Below, piece by piece: positions 32,514 to 41,203 of a DNA stretch of 64,000 nucleotides (the first letter of the stretch is position 1; the number at the start of each line of letters is the position of its first letter). The notes under the pieces are model-generated. The model had not been told where the DNA came from and did no database searches. It saw only the letters and a program-made list of their open reading frames with translations. Made by a program: the position numbers and the translations under genes. The stretch covers positions 1-64,000 of the forward strand of contig JBKDXM010000150.1 in assembly GCA_046306335.1 (NCBI GenBank), given 5' to 3'. The stretch comes from UBA2386 sp046306335. GTDB lineage: Bacteria > Planctomycetota > UBA1135 > UBA2386.

Positions 32514-34001
32514 ATGACCACGATCAACGCTCCCAAGACCAAGGCCGGCAAGCCCAAGGTGCTCGGCCCGAACGACTTCAAGGTCAAGGACCTTTCCCTG
32601 GCCGACTTCGGCCGCAAGGAGATGCAGCTCGCCGAAGTCGAGATGCCCGGCCTGATGGCGCTGCGCGAGGAGTACCGCAAGAAGCAGCCGCTGAAGGGCG
32701 CGCGCATCATCGGTTCGCTGCACATGACCATCCAGACGGCAGTGCTGATCGAGACGCTGGTCGAGCTCGGCGCCGAGGTCCGCTGGGCCTCGTGCAACAT
32801 CTTCAGCACGCAGGACCACGCTGCCGCGGCGATCGCCGTCGGCCCGAAGGGCACCGTCGACAAGCCGATGGGCGTGCCGGTCTTCGCCTGGAAGGGCGAG
32901 ACGCTGGAGGAGTACTGGTGGTGCACGGAGCAGGCGCTCACGTGGCCCGGCGAGGACGGCCCGAACATGATCCTCGACGACGGCGGCGACGCGACGATGA
33001 TGATCATGAAGGGCGCCGAGTGGGAGAAGGCCGGCAAGGTCCCCGTGGCCAAGAAGGACGACGGTGAGGACTGGGTCGAGCTGCTCAAGTGCATGAAGGC
33101 GTCGATCGCCGCCAACGACCGCAAGTGGTCGAAGATGCTGCCGGGCGTCCGCGGCGTCAGCGAGGAGACGACGACGGGCGTGCACCGCCTCTACCAGATG
33201 GAGAAGGCCGGCGTGCTGCCGTTCCCGGCGATGAACGTCAACGACAGCGTGACGAAGTCGAAGTTCGACAACGTCTACGGCTGCCGTCACTCGCTGACCG
33301 ACGGCCTGATGCGCGCGACGGACGTCATGCTGTCGGGCAAGGTCGCGGTCGTCTGCGGCTATGGCGACGTCGGCAAGGGCAGCGCCCAGTCGCTGAAGGG
33401 CCAGGGCGCCCGCGTCATCGTGACCGAGATCGACCCGATCTGCGCGCTGCAGGCCGCGATGGAGGGCTACCAGGTCCTCACCATCGAGGACTGCGTCGAC
33501 TACGCCGACATCTTCGTCACGGCGACCGGCAACTACCAGGTCATCACGGTCGACCACATGAAGCGGATGAAGAACAACGCGATCGTCGCGAACATCGGCC
33601 ACTTCGACAACGAGATCGACATGGCCGGCCTCGCCAAGGTCGCCGGCGTCCGCAAGGAGAACATCAAGCCGCAGACCGACCGCTGGGTGTTCGAGGACGG
33701 CCACGGCGTGATCGTGCTCGCCGAAGGCCGCCTGATGAACCTCGGCTGCGCCACCGGCCACCCGAGCTTCGTCATGTCGAACAGCTTCACCAACCAGGTG
33801 ATCGCGCAGATCGAGCTGTTCAACAACCACAAGAGCTACGAGACGCGCGTGCACACGCTGCCCAAGCACCTCGACGAGAAGGTCGCGCGCCTGCACCTCG
33901 CCAAGCTCGGCGTGAAGCTGACGAAGCTGTCGAAGAAGCAGTCGGAGTACCTCGGCATCGGCGCCGAGGGCCCGTTCAAGCCGGTCCACTACCGGTACTG
34001 A
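32514..34001 (+). CDS. ahcY: Adenosylhomocysteinase (SAH hydrolase)
   Basis: A 495-aa cytosolic enzyme that reversibly splits S-adenosylhomocysteine to adenosine and homocysteine, clearing the product of methylation reactions. Substrate and NAD sites are visible: GSLHMTIQTAVLIETL, SCNIFSTQDHAAAAI, ILDDGGDATMMI, the GCRHSLTDGLMRATDVML segment, VVCGYGDVGKGSAQSL with TEIDPICALQA, and the C-terminal FKPVHYRY. The 40-aa insertion near residue 175-215 is typical of the longer bacterial type. A GAGAGAA ribosome-binding site precedes the ATG. It is cotranscribed with the ArsR-methyltransferase gene, and the product adenosine could feed the deaminase at 61841. Confidence 0.97.
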   Translation: MTTINAPKTKAGKPKVLGPNDFKVKDLSLADFGRKEMQLAEVEMPGLMALREEYRKKQPLKGARIIGSLHMTIQTAVLIETLVELGAEVRWASCNIFSTQDHAAAAIAVGPKGTVDKPMGVPVFAWKGETLEEYWWCTEQALTWPGEDGPNMILDDGGDATMMIMKGAEWEKAGKVPVAKKDDGEDWVELLKCMKASIAANDRKWSKMLPGVRGVSEETTTGVHRLYQMEKAGVLPFPAMNVNDSVTKSKFDNVYGCRHSLTDGLMRATDVMLSGKVAVVCGYGDVGKGSAQSLKGQGARVIVTEIDPICALQAAMEGYQVLTIEDCVDYADIFVTATGNYQVITVDHMKRMKNNAIVANIGHFDNEIDMAGLAKVAGVRKENIKPQTDRWVFEDGHGVIVLAEGRLMNLGCATGHPSFVMSNSFTNQVIAQIELFNNHKSYETRVHTLPKHLDEKVARLHLAKLGVKLTKLSKKQSEYLGIGAEGPFKPVHYRY

Positions 34002-34011
34002 GCCGGCTCGC

Positions 34012-34037
34012 CCGGCAGACTCCTCGGAGTCTGCCGG
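34012..34037. terminator. Strong bidirectional terminator-like hairpin
   Basis: CCGGCAGACTC (34012-34022) and GAGTCTGCCGG (34027-34037) form a perfect 11-bp stem with loop CTCG, 10 nt after the ahcY stop and before the lepB stop on the other strand. Confidence 0.6.
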
Positions 34038-34082
34038 CGGACCGATCGCGGCGCCGTGTCCCGGCGCGCATGCCGGGCACGG

Positions 34083-34664
34083 TCAGAGCAACGCCGCCCG
34101 CGCCGGCGGCCAGACGCGCGCGCGCACCGTGCCCAGCAGCAGCGCCGCCGGCACGATGCCGAAGTCGCGCGAGTCGGCGCTGACCGGTCGGTTGTCGCCG
34201 AGCACGAAGACGTGATCCGGCGGCACCACGAGCTCCGCCATGTCGCAGTCGTCGCGCACGTGCTCGTGCTCGTCCGCCTCGCAGCCGTCCAGCAGCAAGC
34301 GGCCGTTGCGCAGCGCGATGCGGTCGCCCGGCAGGCCGACGACCCGCTTGACGAAGTCGATCCCGGAGTCGACCGGGTTGCGCAGCACGACGACGTCGCC
34401 GCGACCGATCCGTTCGAGGCCGCGGTCGAGCCGGTCCACGACGAGGCGATCGCCGTCGCGGAGCGTCGGCTCCATGGACGTGCCGCGCACGACGCTCACC
34501 TGGAACAGCGTCGTCTGCAGCAGCGCGGCGGCGGCGGCGAGCAGCGCCACGTCGCGGCAGCGGCCGCGGGCCTTGGCAGAGCTGCGCGCGAGCGCCTTCT
34601 CGTCCTTGTTCTGCGGCTTGCGGGGCACGCCGGCGCTATCGGCCGCCGGCGATGGTCGCTGCAT
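34083..34664 (-). CDS. lepB: Signal peptidase I
   Basis: A 193-aa leader peptidase that removes signal peptides on the outer face of the inner membrane. The nucleophile Ser63 lies in GTSMEPTLRDGDRL, the general base Lys106 in DFVKRVVGLPGD, and the box GDNRPVSADSRDFG is intact. One membrane helix (about residues 38-55, VALLAAAAALLQTTLFQ) follows a basic cytosolic start. It is short compared with E. coli LepB but normal for many phyla. The gene is divergent from the HDOD-protein gene, with a 152-bp gap. Confidence 0.93.
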   Translation of the reverse strand: MQRPSPAADSAGVPRKPQNKDEKALARSSAKARGRCRDVALLAAAAALLQTTLFQVSVVRGTSMEPTLRDGDRLVVDRLDRGLERIGRGDVVVLRNPVDSGIDFVKRVVGLPGDRIALRNGRLLLDGCEADEHEHVRDDCDMAELVVPPDHVFVLGDNRPVSADSRDFGIVPAALLLGTVRARVWPPARAALL

Positions 34665-34816
34665 CGCGCCGGCTTCGTTGCGGGACGGTCTCTAAGCAGG
34701 CCGCCATGCCACGGGCGAACCGCGGCCATCGAGGCGCAAGCCTGGACTGGGCCTACAGGCCGACCACGGGTTGGACGAAAGTACGGTACGGATATGGACG
34801 GGGGGGCGACCACGAC

Positions 34817-35695
34817 ATGACGCGAGCGACACTCAATCTGCTGGCGCAACGGGAGACGACCCGGCGTGAGATCCTGCACAAGAGCGATCTCATTCCGCCG
34901 CTTCCCGATCTGGTCATGCGCGTGCTCGGCATGCTGAACGAGCCGACGACCGAACCCGAGGACCTGCAGGGCCTCGTGCAGAACGACCAGGTGCTGGTCG
35001 CGAAGATGCTGGCGACGGTCAACTCGGCGTTCTACGGGCTCAATCGGCCCATCCGCTCCATCAAGGAAGCGGTGATGGTCCTGGGGTTCCGCGGCGTGCG
35101 CAGTCTCGTGCTCGCCACCAGCACCGCGCGCCTGATGCAGCGCGACTTCCGGGCGTACGGCCACGAGCCGTTCGGCCTGTGGGCCCACGCGGTCGTGGTG
35201 GCCGCCGGCGGCCGGCGTCTGGCCACGGCCTGCCGCTTCAGCCCGGACGAGGCGGAGGCCGCCTTCATCGCCGGCCTCCTGCACGACATCGGCAAGCTGC
35301 TGCTCGTCGGCTACCTCGGCGACATGCCGACGATGCGCGGGACCCTGGCCGAACTGTGCGAGCAGGAGCGCCGCCACATCGGCCTGGACCACGCGGAGGC
35401 AGGCGGTCTCGTCGTGGCGCGCTGGAACCTCGCGCCGGAGATCCAGGAAGTCTTCCAGCTGTCGCTGGCCGAAGGCGCCCAGCCATCGCGGCTCGCGGCG
35501 GCAGTCCGGGTCGCCGAGGCGTTCGCCCACGAGCGCAGCATCGGCTTCCTTCCGGGCATGCAGCCCGCCGTCGAGTACCGGCCGGACGACTTCGCCGTGC
35601 TGGGCCTCGACGACGCGCGCTGGTCGGTCCTGCGCGACGACCTCGTCAAGGCGATGGACGGCGCGCTGGCGGCGTTCAGCAAACTAGGGAGCTGA
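34817..35695 (+). CDS. HDOD-domain signalling protein
   Basis: A 292-aa protein with an HDOD domain (residues about 25-220): LIPPLPDLVMRVLGMLNEPTT, LVQNDQVLVAKMLATVNSAFYGL, SIKEAVMVLGFRGVRSLVLATS and the HD-like HDIGKLLLVGYL. HDOD proteins are related to HD-GYP enzymes but usually lack catalysis and act in signalling. ATG 34817 is chosen since translation upstream gives no similarity; a TTGGAC-like -35 lies near 34775. The next gene, a GAF/SpoIIE phosphatase, starts 5 nt after the stop, so the pair is a two-gene signalling operon. Confidence 0.82.
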   Translation: MTRATLNLLAQRETTRREILHKSDLIPPLPDLVMRVLGMLNEPTTEPEDLQGLVQNDQVLVAKMLATVNSAFYGLNRPIRSIKEAVMVLGFRGVRSLVLATSTARLMQRDFRAYGHEPFGLWAHAVVVAAGGRRLATACRFSPDEAEAAFIAGLLHDIGKLLLVGYLGDMPTMRGTLAELCEQERRHIGLDHAEAGGLVVARWNLAPEIQEVFQLSLAEGAQPSRLAAAVRVAEAFAHERSIGFLPGMQPAVEYRPDDFAVLGLDDARWSVLRDDLVKAMDGALAAFSKLGS

Positions 35696-35700
35696 GCGCG

Positions 35701-37383
35701 ATGGGAGGCATGGCACTGGCACTCGACGATCGGCGCGGCGCTGCCCTGACCGCCCTGCATGGCGCGGGAACCGATGCCGAGGCCGATGCGGCCTTCCAGG
35801 GTCTGGTCGCCGCGATCGCGCCAGGCGTCCCCGCCGCGGCCTGCCTGTTCGACGACCATGGCGCCCGCGTGCAGGTGCGCGTGGCGACGCCCGGCTGCCC
35901 GCTGGCCGTGGGCCACGGCGTCGACGTCGCCGCGTGGCCGCTGCCCGCCGAGCAGCGGCTGCCGTTGAGCGTGCGCGGCGAGGAGTTCGGCGAGTTGCTG
36001 CTCGGCGCGGCGGTGGACGAGGAGACCTGCCGGCGCCTCGCCGAGGCGGCCGCCCAATACGCCGCGACGATCGCCAACCTAGCGCTGCTGGACCACGCCA
36101 GGCGCCTCAACAGCCGGCTCGGCGCCAAGTTGAACGCGGTCGAAGAGGCGATCCCGCTGTTCCACGAGGACACCACGGAGACCGTCCATGCGCGCCTGCT
36201 GCAGGTCGCGACGAACGTCGTCGAGGCGGTGGCCGGCGCGCTCTACGTGCTCGAAGAGGTCGGCAGCACGGACTCGAACCTGCGGCTCGCGCACGCGATC
36301 GGCATCCCGGAGTCGCTGCTGGAGTCGTTCGAGGCCATCGACGGCGGCCCTTGGCCGCTCGCCCTGCTGCACGGCGGCGCGCGCATCGAACGCCGGTCGA
36401 CGTCGACGACTTCCGTCGCGGGCCTCGCTCCGGGGTCGGTGCCGGAGCAGTTGCGCGGCGTCGTCGTGCTGCCGTTGACCTACAACGGCATCTGCGCCGG
36501 CGTCTGCGTGCTGTTCAACCCGGGCGTGCAGAGCTCGGAGGACCGCCTCGTCGCCGAGCGCATGGAGTCCTTCCTGGCGCTCGCGGCCGCGCTGCTGCAC
36601 CGCCTCGACCTCGAGCGCAAGGCCGTCGCCAACCAGTCACTCGAACGCGAACTGGAGATCGCCGCGCAGATCCAGAAGAGCAGCCTGCCGACCGAGCCGC
36701 CGACCACGCCGGTGTACGAGTTCGCCTGGTCGTCGACGCCGGCGCAGCGGATCGGCGGTGACCACATCGACTGGCTGGTCGGCAACGGCGGCGAGGTCCA
36801 CGCGGTGCTGGCCGATGCTTCCGGCCACGGCATCAACTCGGCGCTGCTGATGACCTCGTATCGCGCCAACTGGCGCGGCAGCGCGCCGTGGCTGGCGACC
36901 GATGCGCTCGCCGAGCGGCTCAACGCGACCGTCGCCCACGAGGTCAGTTCGACCGGCATGTTCGTCACGGCCGTGTTGTTCCGGCTCGCGGCCGACGGCC
37001 GTTCAGCCCGGTTGTGCAACGCCGGTCATCCGTCCGTCCTGCACTGGCGCGCCGCGTCGTCCACCATCGAAGCGATCGGCGCCGACGGTCCGCCGCTCGG
37101 CTTCCTGCCCAGGCTCCAGTACGGCGATCGCGAGGTGCAGCTGGCCTCGGGGGACGCGCTCCTCTGCTACAGCGACGGCCTGACGGAAGCTGCTGCCGCG
37201 GGCGGACCGATGCTCGGCGAGGACCGGCTGCGCGCCGTGTTCGCCGCCGCCGCCCCCGGCCCGCCGGGGGAAACGCTGCGCTCGATCCGGCGGTTGCTGC
37301 ACGAGTGGACCGGTCGCGACCGGCAGGACGACGACGTATCGATCGTCGTCGTCAAGGTGCGCGGTCCGCGCGACGCGTCGTGA
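35701..37383 (+). CDS. GAF-domain SpoIIE/RsbU-type PP2C phosphatase
   Basis: A 560-aa protein. The first 120 residues are unassigned, residues about 150-310 form a GAF sensor domain (TVHARLLQVATNVVEAVAGALYVLEE ... GVVVLPLTYNGICAGVCVLFNP), a coiled-coil linker follows (LERELEIAAQIQKSSLP), and residues about 340-555 are a PP2C-like SpoIIE domain with GGDHIDW, VLADASGHGINSALLM, GMFVTAVLFRL, CNAGHPSVLHW and the final RQDDDVSIVVV. The metal-binding Asp residues are present. RsbU-type phosphatases dephosphorylate an anti-anti-sigma factor; none is in the window. AGGGAG lies 9 nt before ATG 35701. Confidence 0.87.
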   Translation: MGGMALALDDRRGAALTALHGAGTDAEADAAFQGLVAAIAPGVPAAACLFDDHGARVQVRVATPGCPLAVGHGVDVAAWPLPAEQRLPLSVRGEEFGELLLGAAVDEETCRRLAEAAAQYAATIANLALLDHARRLNSRLGAKLNAVEEAIPLFHEDTTETVHARLLQVATNVVEAVAGALYVLEEVGSTDSNLRLAHAIGIPESLLESFEAIDGGPWPLALLHGGARIERRSTSTTSVAGLAPGSVPEQLRGVVVLPLTYNGICAGVCVLFNPGVQSSEDRLVAERMESFLALAAALLHRLDLERKAVANQSLERELEIAAQIQKSSLPTEPPTTPVYEFAWSSTPAQRIGGDHIDWLVGNGGEVHAVLADASGHGINSALLMTSYRANWRGSAPWLATDALAERLNATVAHEVSSTGMFVTAVLFRLAADGRSARLCNAGHPSVLHWRAASSTIEAIGADGPPLGFLPRLQYGDREVQLASGDALLCYSDGLTEAAAAGGPMLGEDRLRAVFAAAAPGPPGETLRSIRRLLHEWTGRDRQDDDVSIVVVKVRGPRDAS

Positions 37384-37409
37384 TCGCCGGTCGCGGCTCG
37401 CGGCGCTGC

Positions 37410-37424
37410 GACCGCCCGGCGGTC
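37410..37424. terminator. Short shared hairpin at convergent ends
   Basis: GACCGC (37410-37415) pairs with GCGGTC (37419-37424) around CCG, overlapping the sigma-54 stop codon and following the phosphatase stop by 26 nt. Confidence 0.3.
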
Positions 37425-38865
37425 AGAAGTGCCGGCGCCGCGTGCTGCTCGCGATGCCGAGGGCCTTGCGGTACTTGGTGATCGTGCGGCGCGCGACGTG
37501 GATGCCGCGTTTGCCCAGCTCGTTCACGAGGTCGTCGTCGGACAGCGGATGGTCCTTGTCCTCGGCGTCGACGATGCCCTTCAGCGTGTCCTTGATCGCC
37601 TGCTGGCTGACCATGTCGCCGGCGTCGGACATCGTGCCGCTGCTGAAGAAGCGCTTCATGTCGAACACGCCCTGCGGCGTCTGGATGTACTTGCCCGACG
37701 TCGCGCGGCTGACCGTCGAGATGTGCACGCGCACCGCGTCGGCGATGTCCTGCATCTTCATCGGCTTCAGGTGCTGCACGCCGTGGCGCAGGAAGCCCTC
37801 CTGGCGGCGCACCACTTCGGTGGCCACGCGCTCGATCGTGTTCTGGCGTTGGTGCAGCGCCTCGATGAACCACTTGGCGGCGTCGATCTTGCGCCGCAGG
37901 TACTCGTAGACCTTCGGGTCGTTCTTCGCTTCCTGCAGCAGGCTGCGGTACACGCCGCTGATGGCGAGATCGGGCAGTGCGCCGCGCTGCGACTTGACCT
38001 CGAACCGCCCGTCGACCTCCTCGACGACGACGTCGGGCACGACGCCGCTCGCCGGGCCGGCGCCGAACTCCGAACCCGGATGGGGGCTGCAATGGAGCTT
38101 GAGGAACTCCCATGCCTCCTTGATGGCGTCGATCGTCGCGCCGGTGTCCTTCGCGATCTTGGGCAGCTTGTTCATCGCGAGGTCGTCGAGGTGCTCCTCG
38201 ACCAACCGCCGCGTCAGCGCCGGCACGTAGGTCAGATGGTCGAGCTGCATCAGCAGGCAGTCCCGCAGGTCGCGGGCGCCGACGCCGACCGGCTCGAGAT
38301 CGCGCACGACCTGAACCGCCTCCTGGGCGAGCGGGATCGGCACCAGCAACTGTTGGGCGACCTGTTCCGGCGTGTCGGCGAGCCGGCCGTCCTCGTCGAG
38401 CGAGAACACGACGTGTTCGACGACCCGGATTAGCTCCTCGTCCTTCTCCTGCGTGCGCACCTGGGTCATCAGGTGCTCGGCGAGCGAGGTGGCCCGCCCC
38501 GGCGTGTTGGCGAGCGCCTCGAGCTTCTTGTCTTCCTCCTCGCCGCCCGCGCCGCTGCCGGCGCGGTTGCGCCACGACGTGTCGTTGCGCGACTCCAGTT
38601 GCTCGATCTCGGCGGCGAACTCGCGCTGCAGGCGGTCCTCGTACGGGGTCTCGGGCGCGGCTGCCTCGCCGGCGGCGGTGGCGCCGGCGTCCTGGCGTTC
38701 GGCCTCGTCCTTGCGCTCGAGGAAGACGTTCTCCTGCAGTTCCTGCTCGATCTGGTCCTTCAGCTCCATCAACGGCAGCTGCAGCACCTGCATCGCCTGG
38801 ATCATCTGCGGCGATTGCACGAGGCGCTGCTCGGCGCGCATCGATTGGGACAGGCCGAGTCGCAT
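37423..38865 (-). CDS. rpoN: RNA polymerase sigma-54 factor
   Basis: A 480-aa sigma factor for -24/-12 promoters. Region I is the Gln/Leu-rich activator-interaction helix set LSQSMRAEQRLVQSPQMIQAMQVLQLP LMELKDQIEQELQENVFLE (residues about 5-50, written in two parts). An acidic region II follows. The core-binding domain contains LEPVGVGARDLRDCLLMQL, the HTH reads MQDIADAVRVHISTVSRATSGKYIQTP, and the RpoN box ARRTITKYRK is at 458-467. ATG 38865 is the only reasonable start. It lies 56 nt downstream of a GspF-domain gene. No enhancer-binding activator is in the window. Confidence 0.95.
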   Translation of the reverse strand: MRLGLSQSMRAEQRLVQSPQMIQAMQVLQLPLMELKDQIEQELQENVFLERKDEAERQDAGATAAGEAAAPETPYEDRLQREFAAEIEQLESRNDTSWRNRAGSGAGGEEEDKKLEALANTPGRATSLAEHLMTQVRTQEKDEELIRVVEHVVFSLDEDGRLADTPEQVAQQLLVPIPLAQEAVQVVRDLEPVGVGARDLRDCLLMQLDHLTYVPALTRRLVEEHLDDLAMNKLPKIAKDTGATIDAIKEAWEFLKLHCSPHPGSEFGAGPASGVVPDVVVEEVDGRFEVKSQRGALPDLAISGVYRSLLQEAKNDPKVYEYLRRKIDAAKWFIEALHQRQNTIERVATEVVRRQEGFLRHGVQHLKPMKMQDIADAVRVHISTVSRATSGKYIQTPQGVFDMKRFFSSGTMSDAGDMVSQQAIKDTLKGIVDAEDKDHPLSDDDLVNELGKRGIHVARRTITKYRKALGIASSTRRRHF

Positions 38866-38921
38866 ACGGGATGTTGTAGCCCCGCTGCGCAGCAGCGTCA
38901 CGGCCCGAACGAACCGGCAGG

Positions 38922-39827
38922 TCAGCGCCCGCCGCGCAGGCCCTTCAGCGCGGCGAAGTAGCCGCTGTAGAACGTGACCAGGATCCAGAGCACCGCCGCG
39001 ATGGTCAGCGCGTAGGCGGCGGCGCCGAGCCCGCGGCCGAGCGCGGCGAGCGTCCGACCGTGCACGTCGCGGCGGCGCTGCAGCGCGCGCGCGAGCGCGT
39101 CCTCCAGCTGGCCGGCCATCTCGCCCGTCTGCAGCAGCTGGCGGCTCTCGGGGTGCAGCGCCAGCGCCGTGGCGAGGCCTTCGTGCAGCGGCCGGCCGTC
39201 GCGCACCATCCGGTCGGCGAGGCGCAGTCGCTCCGCCGCCTGCCCGGGCGGCGCGGACTCGACCGCCGCCGCGTGCGCCTGCCGCATCGGCACGCCAGCG
39301 CCGTAGAGCGCGTGCAGCGTCTCCAGGTACGGGATCTCGGCCGCGGCGTCCAGCAGGCCGGCGGCCCACGGCAGGCGGCGCGGCCACGCCGCGCCCGCCC
39401 GCACGGCGCGGCGGGTCCCCGCGAACGCCGCGGCGAGGGCGGCGTAGAGGCCGAGGACGGCGACCGCCGGTCCCTTGCCGATCACCCACGACGCGGCGAA
39501 CGCGGCGAACGGCAGCGCGATGGCCAGCACCAGCGGATAGCGCAGGCCCGCCCAGGCCTGTCGGCCGAAGGCCGCGCGCTGGGCGCGCCCGACGGCGCAC
39601 GCGCGCAGGGTCGCGGCCGCCTTGCCGGCCCGCCAGCCGTGCATCAGCACGACGTCCTCGGTCGGCGTCAGTTGCACGCCGCGCGCCTGCACGGCGGCGT
39701 GCAGCGCGCGGTCGCCGGCGGCCGGCGCGCCGCCGATCGCGGCCAGCGGCAGGCCGGCGTCGAGCGCGCTGGCGAGGTCCTGGAAGCAGAGCTCGGCGCG
39801 CTCGTTCGCGGCGATCGACGGGAACAT
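38922..39827 (-). CDS. Type II secretion system F-domain (GspF/PilC-like) membrane protein
   Basis: A 301-aa protein with two GspF-like halves. The N-half starts ELCFQDLASALDAGLPLAAI and ends in two hydrophobic helices (about residues 105-155). The C-half has EIPYLETLHALYGAGVPMRQA, LLQTGEMAGQLEDALARAL and a final helix AYALTIAAVLWILVTFYSGYFAAL. GspF proteins form the inner-membrane platform for pseudopilin assembly. Typical members have about 400 aa, so this is compact. No other secretion or pilus gene is adjacent. ATG 39827 is chosen over 39863. It is upstream of rpoN on the same strand. Confidence 0.78.
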   Translation of the reverse strand: MFPSIAANERAELCFQDLASALDAGLPLAAIGGAPAAGDRALHAAVQARGVQLTPTEDVVLMHGWRAGKAAATLRACAVGRAQRAAFGRQAWAGLRYPLVLAIALPFAAFAASWVIGKGPAVAVLGLYAALAAAFAGTRRAVRAGAAWPRRLPWAAGLLDAAAEIPYLETLHALYGAGVPMRQAHAAAVESAPPGQAAERLRLADRMVRDGRPLHEGLATALALHPESRQLLQTGEMAGQLEDALARALQRRRDVHGRTLAALGRGLGAAAYALTIAAVLWILVTFYSGYFAALKGLRGGR

Positions 39828-39907
39828 CACCGTCAGTCTGGGCGAGCCGTGCCCGTGCGGCAAGGCCCGCGCTTCTGCCGGCGCGCGGCTTCTGCGACCA
39901 TGCCGCC

Positions 39908-41194
39908 ATGCGTCTCCTCGCCCTCGGTCTCGCCGCCGTCGCCACGCCGCTCGCGGCCCAGTCGGAAGCGTTCTTCGCGCGCATGGACGCGCCGCTGCAG
40001 GCGCTGTACCTGCACCTGCATCAGCACCCGGAACTCTCCTTCAAGGAGGTCCAGACCGCGGCGCGCATGGCGGCCGAACTGCGCGCGCTGGGCCTCGAGG
40101 TCACCGAGAACGTCGGCGGCACCGGCGTCGTCGCCGTGCTGCGTCGCGGCGACGGCCCGGTGGCGCTGCTGCGCGCCGACATGGACGCGTTGCCGGTCGC
40201 CGAGGAGACCGGCTTGCCGTACGCCTCCAAGGTGCGCGCCGAGTCGGCCGACGGCCGCGCCATCGGCGTCATGCACGCGTGCGGCCACGACCTGCACATG
40301 ACGTGCCTGATCGGCGCCGCGGCGCACTTCGCCGGCGACCCGGACAGCTGGCGCGGCACGATCGTCTTCCAGCTGCAGCCGGCCGAGGAGCGCGCCGGCG
40401 GCATGAAGGCGATGCTCAAGGACGGGCTGCTGACGCGCTTCCCGCGGCCGGCGTTCGCGATCGCGCTGCACACCGCGCACGACCTGCCCAACGACCAGGT
40501 CGGCATCCGTCCGGGCTTCGCCATGGCCAACGTCGACAACGTCGACATCACGCTCGTCGGCAAGGGCGGCCACGGCGCCGCGCCGCACCTGACGATCGAC
40601 CCGGTGACGATGGGGGCGCAGTTGGTGCTCGACCTGCAGACGATCGTCGCGCGCGAGATCGACCCGACCGATCCGTGCCTGCTGACGGTCGGCTCGTTCC
40701 AGGCCGGCAACAAGCACAACATCACGCCCGACCGGTGCCACCTGCAGGCGACGATCCGCAGCTACGCGCCGCACGTGCGCGAGAAGATGATGGCCGCGGT
40801 CGTGCGCAAGGCGAACGCCGTGGCGGCGTCGTTCGGCGCGCCGGCGCCGACGGTGGAGTTCTCCGAGCCGACGCCGGCGCTGCGCAACGACGCGGCGTTG
40901 ACCGACGTCGTGCGCGCCGGCCTCGTCGCCGCGTTCGGCGCCGGCAAGGTCGCCGAGGTGCCGCCGGCGATGGTGGCCGAGGACTTCGGACGGCTCGACG
41001 GCGAGAAGATCCCGCTGTGCATGTTCCGCGTCGGCACCGTCGCGCCCGAGCGGCTCGCCAGGATGCAGGCCGCCAACGACGTGCCGGCGCTGCACAGCGC
41101 GCGCTTCCATCCCGACCACGAGGTCGCGATCCGCACCGGCGTGCGCGCGCTGGTCGCCGCGACGCGCGCGGCGGCGGCGGCGCAGGGCAGGTGA
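39908..41194 (+). CDS. M20-family amidohydrolase (hippurate/N-acyl amino acid hydrolase type), secreted
   Basis: A 428-aa zinc amidohydrolase. A signal peptide (MRLLALGLAAVATPLAAQ) implies export. Metal and catalytic sites are visible: LLRADMDALPVAEETGLPY, VMHACGHDLHMTCLIGAA, LQPAEERAGGMKAML, and LHTAHDLPNDQVGIRPG. A dimerisation domain lies in the middle (about residues 205-310), and the last metal His is in ARFHPDHEVAIRTG. The family removes acyl groups from amino acids or cleaves indole conjugates; the substrate here is unknown. It is divergent from the GspF-like gene, and its stop lies 9 bp from the convergent dcd stop. Confidence 0.88.
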   Translation: MRLLALGLAAVATPLAAQSEAFFARMDAPLQALYLHLHQHPELSFKEVQTAARMAAELRALGLEVTENVGGTGVVAVLRRGDGPVALLRADMDALPVAEETGLPYASKVRAESADGRAIGVMHACGHDLHMTCLIGAAAHFAGDPDSWRGTIVFQLQPAEERAGGMKAMLKDGLLTRFPRPAFAIALHTAHDLPNDQVGIRPGFAMANVDNVDITLVGKGGHGAAPHLTIDPVTMGAQLVLDLQTIVAREIDPTDPCLLTVGSFQAGNKHNITPDRCHLQATIRSYAPHVREKMMAAVVRKANAVAASFGAPAPTVEFSEPTPALRNDAALTDVVRAGLVAAFGAGKVAEVPPAMVAEDFGRLDGEKIPLCMFRVGTVAPERLARMQAANDVPALHSARFHPDHEVAIRTGVRALVAATRAAAAAQGR

Positions 41195-41203
41195 AGCCGG
41201 CCG

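Noticed and set aside
32514..34001. SAH riboswitch in front of ahcY
   Set aside because: Only 42 nt separate the upstream gene from ahcY, too short and without the conserved structure; control appears to lie at the ArsR operator instead.
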